Assembly: GCA_027306585.1 (NCBI GenBank)
Contig: DAHUZJ010000076.1
Location: 1-48,187, forward strand
Source of the DNA: Acidimicrobiaceae bacterium
GTDB taxonomy: Bacteria > Actinomycetota > Acidimicrobiia > Acidimicrobiales > RAAP-2
Length of the DNA: 48,187 nt
Reading direction: 5' to 3'
Shown: piece after piece, positions 31,962 through 41,124 of the stretch
How positions within the stretch are numbered: position 1 is the first letter of the stretch
How the letters are laid out: the number at the start of each line of letters is the position of its first letter
Program-made: the position numbers and the translations under genes
The notes under the pieces: generated by a model
Databases searched by the model: none
What the model was told of the DNA's origin: nothing
The model's input: only the letters and a program-made list of their open reading frames with translations

Positions 31962-33975
31962 CGCCACGACCCGGTCGACCGCGGGCGTGATGGTGGAGGT
32001 CCTGCGCAACCAGTTCATGGGGGTGGTCCGCGAGCTCGGCCAGACCATCCGCAACGCCGGCCACACCGTCTTCGTGAAGGAGACCTCCGACTTCGGCGCC
32101 TACCTCGTCAGCCCGGACGGCGAGGTCTTCATGACGCCCGACGACATGGGGATCTTCATCACCATCGGCACCCCGATGGGCACGGCCATCGGGGCGATCG
32201 AGGACTACCGCGACGGCGACATCTGCGTCACCAACGACCCGGAGACGTCGGGCGGCATGGTGACGCACCTTCCCGACTTCTTCATGTGGACGCCGATCTT
32301 CGCGCCGGGCCAGGAACGCCCTCTGTGCTTCGCCTTCTGCTTCATCCACGCGACCGACATCGGGGGCCTCGTACCGGGCAGCGTGAGCCCCAGCGCCACG
32401 GACATGTTCCAGGAGGGCTTCGTCCTCCCGCCCAGCAAGCTCGTCACCAGAGGGGTGCTCAACGCCGAGCTGGCCGCGATCCTCCGGGCCAACTCGCGGG
32501 TGCCCGACCTCAACTGGGGCGACTTCCGTGCCGAGATCTCCGCCCTCGAGCTCAGCCGTCGCCGGATGGGCGAGCTCGTCGCCCGTTACGGGGCGGACAC
32601 CATCGCCGCCGGGATCGAAGGCGTCCTGGCGTACTCCGAGCGACAGGCCCGTACCATCATCGAGCAGATCCCCGACGGGACCTATTCGTTCGCCGACTAC
32701 CTGGAGGCCGACTTCACCGCACCCCGGCCCCCGATCCGGATCAAGCTCGATCTCACCGTCCGCGGCAGCGACCTGGTGCTCGACTTCTCCGGCACGGACC
32801 CCCAAGTGCCCTTGGCCCTCAACCTCCCCACCCACGGGAAGGACGGCCACAACATGCTCGTCCCCGGCCTCGTGAACTACTTCCGCAGCCGGATGCCCGA
32901 CATCACCTACAACTCCGGCATGATGCGGCCCGTCGGCGTGGTGGCGCCTCGGGGAAGCCTCCTCAACCCGGAACCGCGCGCTCCCGTGGGCGCGCGGCAA
33001 GCCACGATGTTCCGGGTGCCCGACGTGATCCTGGGCGCCCTCTCGCAGGCGGTACCCGACGAGGTCCCGGCGTGCGGGGGCGGCCAGGGGGCCGTCATGC
33101 TCGTCGCCGCGCCCGAGCTCGAGAGCGGCGACGAGCGGGTGAGCATCCTCCAGCCCCTCATCGGCGGCTCGGGCGGCGGACCGGCCGGCGACGGCATCGA
33201 CGGCGTCGACTTCGTCGCCGGCTTCTATCGCAACATCCCGACCGAGGTCCTCGAGAGCGACGTCCCCGTGCTCGTCGAGCACTACGGCCTCCGCCCGAGC
33301 GGCGGCGGCGCCGGCCGCGCCAGGGGCGGGCTCGGTCTCGCCTTCGCCATCCGGGTGCTCGCACCCCGGGCCACGCTCACGTGCCGCGGGATGGAGCGCA
33401 CCCGCTTCCAGCCGTGGGGGCGTTCGGGCGGCCATCCCGGCCAGCCCGGTACGGCGACCCTGCACGTCGCCGACGGCACGGTCCGGTCCCTCGGCAAGAT
33501 CGACGTGCTCGAGGTCGGGCCGGGGGACGTCCTCGAGATCTGCACCCCGGGCGGCGCCGGGTACGGCGATCCGCTCCGGCGCCCGGTGGGGGCGGTCGTC
33601 GCCGACGTGGCCGACGGGTTCGTCGACGTCGAGACAGCGACGGACCGCTACGGCGTGGTCTTCGACGGCGGGACCGTCGACGGTGCCGCCACCGCCTCCC
33701 TGCGGGCGCGGCGGCGAGCCCGGCAGACGAGCCCGCCCCCGCCGTTCGACCTCGGCCCCGAGCGCGACGGGTTCGAGGCCTGCTGGACGCCGGAGCTCCA
33801 GGACGCCCTCAACGACGCCCTGTGGTGCCGTCCGGCCGGGCTGCGGTCGCTCCTGCGGGACCTCGCCCACCAGCAGCTGGACGACCGGGTGCGGAGAGGG
33901 GTCGCCGGCCCGGCGGACGTCGCCCCCGTCGTCGACGCCGTCGTGGACGACCTGCGGACCCGGCTGTACCGGTGA
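31954..33975 (+). CDS. Hydantoinase/oxoprolinase family subunit B
   Basis: 673 aa partner of subunit A (start ATG 31954 inside the end of A). Family signatures: DFGAYLVSPDGEVFMTPDDMGIFI, CVTNDPETSGGMVTHLPDFF, DFSGTDPQVPLALNLPTHGK and RGGLGLAFAIRVLAPRATLT. It stops at 33975 with a GTGA overlap to the hydrolase gene, so the three genes are one transcript. It works with A on a cyclic amide, oxoproline or ketone-type substrate. Confidence 0.93.
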   Translation: MADATTRSTAGVMVEVLRNQFMGVVRELGQTIRNAGHTVFVKETSDFGAYLVSPDGEVFMTPDDMGIFITIGTPMGTAIGAIEDYRDGDICVTNDPETSGGMVTHLPDFFMWTPIFAPGQERPLCFAFCFIHATDIGGLVPGSVSPSATDMFQEGFVLPPSKLVTRGVLNAELAAILRANSRVPDLNWGDFRAEISALELSRRRMGELVARYGADTIAAGIEGVLAYSERQARTIIEQIPDGTYSFADYLEADFTAPRPPIRIKLDLTVRGSDLVLDFSGTDPQVPLALNLPTHGKDGHNMLVPGLVNYFRSRMPDITYNSGMMRPVGVVAPRGSLLNPEPRAPVGARQATMFRVPDVILGALSQAVPDEVPACGGGQGAVMLVAAPELESGDERVSILQPLIGGSGGGPAGDGIDGVDFVAGFYRNIPTEVLESDVPVLVEHYGLRPSGGGAGRARGGLGLAFAIRVLAPRATLTCRGMERTRFQPWGRSGGHPGQPGTATLHVADGTVRSLGKIDVLEVGPGDVLEICTPGGAGYGDPLRRPVGAVVADVADGFVDVETATDRYGVVFDGGTVDGAATASLRARRRARQTSPPPPFDLGPERDGFEACWTPELQDALNDALWCRPAGLRSLLRDLAHQQLDDRVRRGVAGPADVAPVVDAVVDDLRTRLYR

Positions 33976-34742
33976 TCCTCGAGCTCGGCCCCGTGGCCCT
34001 TCACTACGAGGTGGCCGGCTCGGCGGTCGGCGCGCTGCCCGTGGTGCTCTCGCACGGGGTGATCGAGAGCTCGGTGTCGTGGGAGCGTGTCGTCCCCGTG
34101 CTCTGCCGGCAGCACCGGGTCGTCGTCCACGACGCCCGGGGACGCGGGCGGTCGACCGGGCCGGACCGGCCGTTCGGTTACGCGGAGCTCGTGGCCGACG
34201 TGGAGGCGCTCGCGACGCACGCCGGCATCGACCGCCTCTACCACGCCGGCCATTCGATGGGCGCCCGGGTGGCGCTCGAGCACGCCCTCGCCCACCCTGC
34301 CCGCGTCGCCGGCATCGCCCTCGTCTCCGGCCGGGCCACCGCGCCGGGCGAAGCCGGTGGTCAGCGCCTGGCAAACCTCGCCCAGCGTGTCGACCGGGAG
34401 GGCCCGTCCTGGGGGGTGACACTCTGGGCTCGCCCCGGCCAGCCGGCGTACGCCCAAGCACGTGCGATCTCGGCGGCCAACCCGCGGTCCGGCACCGTGC
34501 GGGCGCTCGAGGCACTGGTGGCCATGGACGACCTCCTGCCGGAGCTCGGCAAGATCCACCTCCCCGTCCTCATCGTGGTCGGCGACGGGGACGCGTCCTA
34601 CGTCGCCTCCGCTCGGGAGATGGCCGAAGCGCTGCCCGACGCCACCCTGCGCGTCCTCGAAGGGGTGGGGCACTTCCCGAACCTCGAGTGCCCGGAGCTC
34701 CTCGGCGAGCTCCTGGTCGCGCACGCTGCGGAGTGCCGTTGA
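33972..34742 (+). CDS. Alpha/beta hydrolase
   Basis: 256 aa. Oxyanion region VVLSHGVIESSVSWERVV, nucleophile elbow HAGHSMGARVALEHAL (Ser in GHSMG), acid LIVVGDGDASYV and His in LEGVGHFPNLECPE. GTG 33972 overlaps the hydantoinase B stop (GTGA). It probably hydrolyses an ester or lactone made or used by the same pathway. The next gene starts 53 nt later with its own ribosome site. Confidence 0.9.
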   Translation: MILELGPVALHYEVAGSAVGALPVVLSHGVIESSVSWERVVPVLCRQHRVVVHDARGRGRSTGPDRPFGYAELVADVEALATHAGIDRLYHAGHSMGARVALEHALAHPARVAGIALVSGRATAPGEAGGQRLANLAQRVDREGPSWGVTLWARPGQPAYAQARAISAANPRSGTVRALEALVAMDDLLPELGKIHLPVLIVVGDGDASYVASAREMAEALPDATLRVLEGVGHFPNLECPELLGELLVAHAAECR

Positions 34743-34795
34743 CTCGGGGCGGGGCGTCGCGCCACAGTCGGTCAGGAACCGAGGGGAGGTCCGGC

Positions 34796-35227
34796 ATGCC
34801 CGAGCTCATGGGATCGCAGACGGAGGCCAACTTGCAGCGGGCGCTGCTCGGGGAGAGCCAAGCCAACCGCCGCTACCTGTACTTCGCCCAGCGGGCCGAC
34901 GTGGAGGGCTACGCCGACATCGCCGCCCTCTTCCGGTCGGTCGCCGAGGGCGAGACCGGCCACGCGTTCGGCCACTTCGCCTTCTTGGAGCAGTGTGGCG
35001 ACCCGATCACGGGCATCCCCGTGGGCTCGACCCTCGACAACGTGCGCGGCGCCGTGAAGGGCGAGCTCTACTCGGCCAACGAGGCGTACCCGGGCCTGGC
35101 GAAGACGGCGCGTGAGGAGGGGTTCGACGAGATCGCCGACTGGTTCGAGACGCTGGCACGAGCCGAGAAATCCCACGCCGACCGCTTCACCAGGGCGCTC
35201 GACACACTGCCCCCAGCCACACCCTGA
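34796..35227 (+). CDS. Rubrerythrin-type diiron protein without rubredoxin domain
   Basis: 143 aa ferritin-like four-helix protein. Diiron ligands are expected in LLGESQANRRYLYFAQRAD, FRSVAEGETGHAFGHF, KGELYSANEAYPG and LARAEKSHADRFTRAL, all with the E..H spacing of rubrerythrins. There is no C-terminal CxxC pair, so the rubredoxin domain is missing and another electron donor is needed. GAGGGGAGG precedes ATG 34796. Peroxide reduction is the likely role. It sits before the oxygen-sensitive 2-oxoacid oxidoreductase genes. Confidence 0.92.
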   Translation: MPELMGSQTEANLQRALLGESQANRRYLYFAQRADVEGYADIAALFRSVAEGETGHAFGHFAFLEQCGDPITGIPVGSTLDNVRGAVKGELYSANEAYPGLAKTAREEGFDEIADWFETLARAEKSHADRFTRALDTLPPATP

Positions 35228-35313
35228 CGGTCGGCTCTGGGTGCGCTCGGAGCACGGAGCCGGGACCTTCGGCCCTGTTCGGTCGCGGTGCCGTTCCTTA
35301 GCGTCGGCAATTG

Positions 35314-37104
35314 ATGGAGCCGACGGGGGTCCCCGATGCCGCGTACTACCAGCGCGTGGTCGACTGCCAGTGGGCCTGCCCGGCCCACACCGACGTGCCC
35401 GAGTACGTCCGCCTGGTCGGTCAAGGGCGGTACGGCGAGGCCTACTTGGTCAATCGGGCGACCAACGTGTTCCCCGGGATCCTCGGGCGCACGTGCGACC
35501 GTCCGTGCGAGCCGGCCTGCCGGCGGGGCCGGGTGGACGAGGAGCCGGTCGCCATCTGCCGCCTGAAGCGGGTTGCGGCCGACCTGCGCGGCGACGTGTC
35601 CGACCGGCTGCCGAAGGCGCCCCGGGTGCCCAACGGCAAGCGGGTGGCGGCCGTCGGCTGCGGTCCCGCCTCCTTGGCCGTCGCCAACGACCTGCTGCCC
35701 CTCGGCTACGCGGTCACGATCTTCGAGGGTGCGACCGAGCCCGGCGGCCTCATGCGATCGAGCATTCCGGCATTCCGGCTCCCGCTGGAGGTGCTCGACG
35801 CCGAGACCGCGGCCGTCGTGGACATGGGGGCCGAGGTCCGCTACGGCCAGCCGGTGGCGAGCTTGGCGCGCCTCCTCGAGGCGGGGTACGACGCCGTGTT
35901 CGTCGGCAGCGGGGCCCCGAGGGGCAAGGACCTCGACGTGCCGGGCCGCCACGAAGGTGACGCCGACGCCCACGTCCACGTGAGCCTGGACTGGCTGGCG
36001 TCCGTCGCCTTCCGCCACACCACGGCGATCGGGCGACGCGTGCTCGTGATCGGCGTGGGCAACACCGCCATGGACTGCTGCCGCACGGCGCGCCGCATCG
36101 GCGGGACCGAGGTCACCGTGGTCGCCCGCCGGCCGCGCGCCTTCTTCCGCGCCTCCCCGTGGGAGCTCCAGGATGCGATGGAAGAGGGCATCGGGCTCCT
36201 CACCGAGCGGGCGCCGCGCCGGTTCGTGGTGGAGCACGGCCACCTGGTGGGCGTCGAGCTCGACGAGCTCGAGTGGGACGAGCGGGCCGAGCACTCCCGG
36301 GTCGTCGGCTCGACGTTCCTCCCGGCCGACGACGTCGTGCTGGCGATCGGGCAGGAGAACGCCTTCCCGTGGATCGAGCGGGACCTCGGCATCGACTTCG
36401 GAGGGGCCGACCTGCCGGTCGTGGACGCCGTCACGATGTCGTCCACGAGACCCGGCGTCTTCTTCGGCGGCGACGCCGCGTTCGGCCCCCAGAACATCGT
36501 GTGGGCCGTGGCCCACGGTCACGAGGCGGCGATCTCCATCGACCTGCACTGCCGGGACCTGCCGGTGACGACACGCCCATCCCTCCAGGGGTCGCTCGTC
36601 AGCCAACGGCTGAGCCTCAGCCAATGGAGCTACGCCAACGACTTCAACCCGGTCGGCCGCCAGGAGACCCCGCGGGTGGCGCTCGAACGCCGCTTTGCCG
36701 AGCTGGGCGTGGAGGTGGAGCTCGACCTCACCGCCGAGCAGGTGGCCCGTGAGATCCAGCGCTGCCTGAACTGCGACGTCCAGACCCAGTTCCGCGCCAG
36801 CCGGTGCGTCGAGTGCGACGCCTGCGTCGACATCTGCCCCGTCGGGGGGCTCACCATCACCGAGGACGGCCCCGAGGCGGCGGTGCGGGCCCGTCTCACC
36901 GTCCCGCCGGCCGGAGGTGCCGAGCCGTTCTACGTGTCGGAGCCCCTTCCCCAGACCCGCCGGATCATGGTGAAGGACGAGGACCTGTGCGTGCACTGCG
37001 GGCTGTGCGCCGAGCGGTGCCCGACGGCGGCGTGGGACATGGCGAAGCTCGTGCTCGTCCAGCCCCGGGCCGGTGCGATCGGGAGGGCGGTGACCGTCGG
37101 ATGA
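35314..37104 (+). CDS. GltD-like NAD(P)H/FAD oxidoreductase with two 4Fe-4S ferredoxin domains
   Basis: 596 aa electron-transfer subunit. The N-terminus has Cys 18, 22, 61, 65 and 69 (CQWACP, TCDRPCEPAC), the Fe-S binding set of GltD-like proteins. Then come FAD fold VAAVGCGPASLAVANDLL, NAD(P) fold VLVIGVGNTAMDCC and GDAAFGPQNIVWAVAHGHEA. The C-terminus has CVECDACVDICPVGG (near 499) and CVHCGLCAERCP (near 559). ATG 35314 preferred to TTG 35311. ATGA overlap with the alpha subunit. It likely moves electrons between the 2-oxoacid enzyme and NAD(P)H. Confidence 0.92.
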   Translation: MEPTGVPDAAYYQRVVDCQWACPAHTDVPEYVRLVGQGRYGEAYLVNRATNVFPGILGRTCDRPCEPACRRGRVDEEPVAICRLKRVAADLRGDVSDRLPKAPRVPNGKRVAAVGCGPASLAVANDLLPLGYAVTIFEGATEPGGLMRSSIPAFRLPLEVLDAETAAVVDMGAEVRYGQPVASLARLLEAGYDAVFVGSGAPRGKDLDVPGRHEGDADAHVHVSLDWLASVAFRHTTAIGRRVLVIGVGNTAMDCCRTARRIGGTEVTVVARRPRAFFRASPWELQDAMEEGIGLLTERAPRRFVVEHGHLVGVELDELEWDERAEHSRVVGSTFLPADDVVLAIGQENAFPWIERDLGIDFGGADLPVVDAVTMSSTRPGVFFGGDAAFGPQNIVWAVAHGHEAAISIDLHCRDLPVTTRPSLQGSLVSQRLSLSQWSYANDFNPVGRQETPRVALERRFAELGVEVELDLTAEQVAREIQRCLNCDVQTQFRASRCVECDACVDICPVGGLTITEDGPEAAVRARLTVPPAGGAEPFYVSEPLPQTRRIMVKDEDLCVHCGLCAERCPTAAWDMAKLVLVQPRAGAIGRAVTVG

Positions 37105-39032
37105 GCTCCCTGACCGCCACGCCCTGGGAGGCGGCCGGCCGGCCGGCGCGGGCCGCCGTCAACGACTTCACGCTGTCGATCGCCACGGTCAACGGCACCG
37201 GGTCGGCGAGCGCCAACGCCCTCTTCGTGCGGGCCGTCTTCCGCATGGGAGTGCCGGTGTCGGGCAAGAACCTCCTGCCCTCGAACATCCAGGGCATGCC
37301 GACGTGGTACGAGGTCCGGATCAGCGGCACCGGCCACACGGCCCGCACGGCCGAACGCCATGTCGTGGCGGCCATGAACGCCCAGACCCTGGCCCAGGAC
37401 GTCGCGGCGGTGGCGCCCGGCGGCTACGTGCTCTACGACTCGACGGCGCCCCTGCCCTCGATGCCGCTGCGGGACGACGTGACCTTCCTCGGCGTCCCGC
37501 TCGGCCATCTGGTGGCCGAGACGTTCGAGGACCCACGCCAGCGGGTGTTGCTGCGCAACGTCGGCTACGTGGGCGCGCTCGCCGCCCTGCTCGAGGTGGA
37601 CCCGGAGACCGTGGCCGCCCTGCTCGAGGAACGGTTCGACGGCCGCCCCGCGCTGCGCCAGGCGAACGAGCGGGCCTTCGAGCTGGGCTACGACCACGCC
37701 GAGGCGCTCTTCGACTGTCCGCTGCCGTTCCACGTCGCCCCCCTGCACGCCACCACGGGAAAGGTGCTCCTCGACGGCAACACGGCCGTCGCCCTCGGAT
37801 GCCTGTACGCCGGGGCGACGGTCGCCGCCTGGTACCCGATCACCCCGGCGACGTCGGTGATGGACCACTTCACCGAGCTGTGCACCCGCTACCGCCGGGC
37901 CGCCGAGCCCGAGCCCGATGCCGCTGCAGCGGCCGCGCCGACGACGGCGGCCGCGCCGACGACGGTGGCCGCGCCGACCGGCGGCACCGACGAGCCATCG
38001 GCGCCGCGGGGCAACTACCTCATCCTCCAGGCGGAGGACGAGCTGGCCGCCATCGGCATGGCCGTGGGGGCGGGATGGAACGGGGCTCGGGCCTTCACCG
38101 CCACCTCGGGCCCGGGACTCTCGCTCATGGGCGAGATGCTGGGGCTCGCCTACTACGCCGAGATCCCCGTGGTCGTCGTGGACGTCCAGCGCAGCGGACC
38201 CTCGACGGGCATGCCCACCCGGACGCAGCAGGCCGACCTCGTCGAAGCGGCCTATGCCTCCCACGGCGACACCAAGCACCTGCTGCTGTTCCCGGCCGAC
38301 CCCCACGAGTGCTTCGACTTCGCCGTGACCGCCTTCGACTGCGCCGAGCGGTGCCAGACGCCAGTCCTCCTGCTGACCGACTTCGACATCGGCATGAACG
38401 ACTGGCTCGTGCCCGAGCTTGCCTGGGACGACGCCTACCGTCCCGATCGCGGCCGGGTGCTCTCGGCCGCCGACCTGGCCGGCATGGAGCAGTACCTCCG
38501 CTACAGCGACCGCGACGCCGACGGCGTCGCGGCCCGCACCCTGCCCGGCGCCGACTCCAAGGGCGCCTACTTCACCCGCGGCTCGGGCCACGACCGCCTC
38601 GGCGCCTACACGGAGGACCCGGACCGGTACCGAGAGGTGGTCGACCATCTGGCGGCCAAGCACACCGCGGCGGCGGGCCGCCTGCCGCCCCCGATCGTCG
38701 AGCACCGGGCCGGCGCCCGTGCCGGCGTGATCGCGTTCGGGAGCACCGACGCGGCGGCGCGCGAGGCGGTCGAGCGGATGGCCGCCCGAGGGATGCCGAT
38801 GGACTACCTCCGGGTGCGCAGCTTCCCCTTCCAGCCGGCCGTCCGCGAGTTCCTCGACGGCCACGACCGCTGCGTCGTCGTCGAGCAGAACCGGGACGGC
38901 CAGCTCCGGGCGCTGCTGTCGACGGAGACCGGGGCGGCGATCGATCGACTGGGGTCCGTCCGGTGCTACGGGGGCTTGCCGCCGACGGTGGAAGAGATCG
39001 TGGACGGCATCACCGCGGAGCTCGGGAGCTGA
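37101..39032 (+). CDS. 2-oxoacid:acceptor oxidoreductase, fused gamma/alpha subunit
   Basis: 643 aa. The N-terminal gamma-type domain (TVNGTGSASANALFVRAVFRMGVPVSGKNLLPSNIQG, shown in part by TVNGTGSASANALF) precedes the alpha/pyrimidine domain (NTAVALGCLYAGATVAAWYPITPATSVMDH). Then EDELAAIGMAVGAGWNGARAFTATSGPG and VVDVQRSGPSTGMPTRTQQADL follow, the hallmark PSTGxPT stretch. Residues about 270-305 hold an Ala/Pro/Thr repeat insertion. It oxidises a 2-oxoacid to acyl-CoA and CO2 with ferredoxin-type acceptors, together with the beta subunit 9 nt downstream. Which 2-oxoacid (pyruvate, 2-oxoglutarate, other) is not clear. Confidence 0.93.
   Translation: MSSLTATPWEAAGRPARAAVNDFTLSIATVNGTGSASANALFVRAVFRMGVPVSGKNLLPSNIQGMPTWYEVRISGTGHTARTAERHVVAAMNAQTLAQDVAAVAPGGYVLYDSTAPLPSMPLRDDVTFLGVPLGHLVAETFEDPRQRVLLRNVGYVGALAALLEVDPETVAALLEERFDGRPALRQANERAFELGYDHAEALFDCPLPFHVAPLHATTGKVLLDGNTAVALGCLYAGATVAAWYPITPATSVMDHFTELCTRYRRAAEPEPDAAAAAAPTTAAAPTTVAAPTGGTDEPSAPRGNYLILQAEDELAAIGMAVGAGWNGARAFTATSGPGLSLMGEMLGLAYYAEIPVVVVDVQRSGPSTGMPTRTQQADLVEAAYASHGDTKHLLLFPADPHECFDFAVTAFDCAERCQTPVLLLTDFDIGMNDWLVPELAWDDAYRPDRGRVLSAADLAGMEQYLRYSDRDADGVAARTLPGADSKGAYFTRGSGHDRLGAYTEDPDRYREVVDHLAAKHTAAAGRLPPPIVEHRAGARAGVIAFGSTDAAAREAVERMAARGMPMDYLRVRSFPFQPAVREFLDGHDRCVVVEQNRDGQLRALLSTETGAAIDRLGSVRCYGGLPPTVEEIVDGITAELGS
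37915..37984 (+). repeat. GC-rich tandem repeat inside the alpha subunit gene
   Basis: About three imperfect copies of an 18-nt unit GGCCGCGCCGACGACGGC encode AAPTT(A/V) steps. The tract is in frame and absent from the conserved family core, so it is an expanded surface loop. Confidence 0.7.
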
Positions 39033-39041
39033 GGAGGCGCC

Positions 39042-40106
39042 GTGCCCTCGATCGCCAAGCCGCTCGTCCCCCGAGCCCCACTGCCCCGCAATGCCCTCGG
39101 ACTGACGGTGCGGGACTACGAGGGCCCCATGTCCACGCTGTGCGCCGGCTGCGGCCACGACTCGACCACGGCCGCCCTGGTCCAGGCGCTGTGGCAGTCG
39201 TCGATCGAGCCGCACCGGGTCGTCAAGCTCTCGGGGATCGGCTGCTCGTCGAAGACCCCGACCTACTTCCTGCGGGGCGCCCACGGCTTCAACTCGGTCC
39301 ACGGCCGGATGGTGCCCATCGCCACGGGCGCCAACGCCGCCAACCGCGACCTTCTCTACCTCGGGATCTCCGGCGACGGCGATGCCCTGTCGATCGGGCT
39401 CGGCCACCTGTGCCACGGGATCCGCCGCAACGTCCGTCTCGTCCACCTCATCGAGAACAACGGCGTCTACGGCTTGACGAAGGGCCAGTTCTCCCCGGGC
39501 GCCGATCGCGGGTCGGCGTCGCCTCGGGGCGAGCGCAACGACCTCTCCCCCATCGACCCGATGCTCCTCGGGCTCTCCCTGGGGGCCACCTTCCTCGCTC
39601 GGGGCTTCTCGGCCGACAAGGTCCACCTGGTGCCGCTGCTCGAAGCGGCCTTCGCCCACCGCGGCTTCGCCCTCATCGACGTGATCTCACCCTGCGTCCA
39701 GTTCAACAACCACGTCGGGTCGACGAAGAGCTACGCCGCCACCCGGGCGCGCGAGGTGCAGGTGACCGACCTGCTGGCACCCATCGCCCCCGCCGCCGGC
39801 CCACCTCTCGCCGGGACCGTCCCTGACGGGGGCGTGCTCGACGTGCCGATGGCGGGGGGCGGGGAGCTCCGCTTCCGCTCGGTGCCGCCGGGCTACGACC
39901 CGACCGACCGCACGTCCGTCGCCGTGCACCTCGCCGAGCACGCGGGGCGCGGCGAGGTGCCGACCGGGCTCCTGTTCGTGGACGAGTCGGTGCCCGACGT
40001 CCACGAGCGTCATCGCTCGACGCAGCAGCCGCTCAACGACGTGCCCTTCGAGCAGCTCTGCCCGGGTGCCGGCACCCTCGACGCCATCCAGGCCGCCTAC
40101 CGCTGA
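39042..40106 (+). CDS. 2-oxoacid:acceptor oxidoreductase, beta (TPP-binding) subunit
   Basis: 354 aa. TPP/metal-binding features: TLCAGCGHDSTTAALVQAL, KLSGIGCSSKTPTYFL, GISGDGDALSIGLGHLCHGIRR and LIENNGVYGLTKGQFSPGAD. GTG 39042 follows GAGGAGG. It completes the enzyme with the upstream subunit and gives a three-gene module with the GltD-like protein. It ends 5 nt before a convergent gene. Confidence 0.94.
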   Translation: MPSIAKPLVPRAPLPRNALGLTVRDYEGPMSTLCAGCGHDSTTAALVQALWQSSIEPHRVVKLSGIGCSSKTPTYFLRGAHGFNSVHGRMVPIATGANAANRDLLYLGISGDGDALSIGLGHLCHGIRRNVRLVHLIENNGVYGLTKGQFSPGADRGSASPRGERNDLSPIDPMLLGLSLGATFLARGFSADKVHLVPLLEAAFAHRGFALIDVISPCVQFNNHVGSTKSYAATRAREVQVTDLLAPIAPAAGPPLAGTVPDGGVLDVPMAGGGELRFRSVPPGYDPTDRTSVAVHLAEHAGRGEVPTGLLFVDESVPDVHERHRSTQQPLNDVPFEQLCPGAGTLDAIQAAYR

Positions 40107-40111
40107 CCTCG

Positions 40112-40432
40112 CTACTCCCAGTCGAAGAGGTGTCCGCGCGTGAGCTTGTCCATCCTCCGACCGCTCTGCTCGGGAAGGGCTTCCGGCCACTCGTCGACGA
40201 GCCAGGCAAGCAGCTCGTCGACCGTGGCGAGGGTCACATCGACGTCGGTCCGGGTCACGTAGACGCAGATCGACCCTGCCTGCACCGTCACCGTGAGGAC
40301 GGGATCGACCTCGGGCCCGAAGCACCAGCGGGGGGGAGCCCCGGGGGTCGCCAGCGCCCGAAAGCGCCAGCCGGGTCGTCGCCGGAGGAGCCGGTCGACG
40401 TCCTTCCACAGGTCGCCATCGTCCGCTCCCAC
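40112..40432 (-). CDS. Unrecognised small protein (106 aa)
   Basis: Not recognised. GTG 40432 is favoured by a GGAGG six nt upstream; the frame is open further, to 40609, but the added part looks non-coding. Segments DLWKDVDRLLRRRPGWRFRALATPG, shown in part by DLWKDVDRLLRRRPGW, then DPVLTVTVQAGSICVYVTRTDVDV and LLAWLVDEWPEALPE suggest a small alpha/beta cytosolic protein. It may be the last gene of the glycolate operon or independent. Confidence 0.6.
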   Translation of the reverse strand: MGADDGDLWKDVDRLLRRRPGWRFRALATPGAPPRWCFGPEVDPVLTVTVQAGSICVYVTRTDVDVTLATVDELLAWLVDEWPEALPEQSGRRMDKLTRGHLFDWE

Positions 40433-40545
40433 CTGCACCTCCGGGTTCGCCGATCGCCCCGACCAGCACGAGGCTATCGGCTGCCCGACCGCCTCGACGA
40501 GGCCGGCCCGGGCGAGGCTCGGCCCCGGCGCCCCTCCCCCCGGGC

Positions 40546-41121
40546 TCACCCGTAGGGCGAGCCCGGGGAGTCGCGGTCGAGGACGAGCCCCATCTGGAGC
40601 GCGTCCCACAGCTCACCGTTGCGGCGCCGGTAGTGGCGGTGGAGCCGTCCCTCTTCCACGAAGCCGTACTTGCGGTAGAGGGCGACGGCTGCCGCGTTGT
40701 GCGGCCAGACCTCGAGGAAGACCTTGTGGGCATGCTCGCCGGCGGCCCACGCGAGGGCGGCCTCCATCAGCGATGACCCCACCCCTCGGCCGCGCCAGGC
40801 CTCGGCGACGAGCATCCCCAGGCCCGCGACGCCACGGCGAAGCCGGAGACCCAGGACACCGGCGAGTTGGCCCTCGACCTCGGCCAGAGAGGACGCGGCG
40901 TCCGCCGCGGCCAGGTCCCGCTCGAAGGCCTCCCGCCGTGCGGCGCGGTCGAGCGGTGCCTCGGCCCCGAGCCAGCGGCCTTCTGCCGCCACGGATGTGA
41001 ACAGCGCGAACCACGCGTCGAAGTCCTCCGGCGACGCAGCGCGGACGGTGACGACCTGCCGGTCGTGCAGGTCACCGGTGCGGCGCCGCTGGGTCGGGCG
41101 CCGCTGGGCCGGGACGGGCAT
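40546..41121 (-). CDS. GNAT-family N-acetyltransferase
   Basis: 191 aa. Acetyl-CoA motif A VAEAWRGRGVGSSLMEAALAWA (RGRGVG) and motif B NAAAVALYRKYGFVEEGRLHRHYRR. ATG 41121 lies 4 nt after the GlcF stop; GTG 41055 (VTVRAASPEDF) may be the true start, since the first 22 residues are basic and unlike the family. It acetylates a small molecule or an N-terminus; its link to glycolate use is only by position. Confidence 0.88.
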   Translation of the reverse strand: MPVPAQRRPTQRRRTGDLHDRQVVTVRAASPEDFDAWFALFTSVAAEGRWLGAEAPLDRAARREAFERDLAAADAASSLAEVEGQLAGVLGLRLRRGVAGLGMLVAEAWRGRGVGSSLMEAALAWAAGEHAHKVFLEVWPHNAAAVALYRKYGFVEEGRLHRHYRRRNGELWDALQMGLVLDRDSPGSPYG

Positions 41122-41124
41122 CCG

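Noticed and set aside
28656-32066. Very long minus-strand open frame (over 1100 codons)
   Set aside because: It runs opposite to hydantoinase A and the DUF3089 gene. In this GC range antisense frames stay open, and the real genes on each strand have clear motifs.
36930-39659. Long minus-strand frame opposite the 2-oxoacid oxidoreductase genes
   Set aside because: Antisense shadow; composition is Gly/Arg/His-rich with no motif, while the plus strand encodes complete conserved enzymes.
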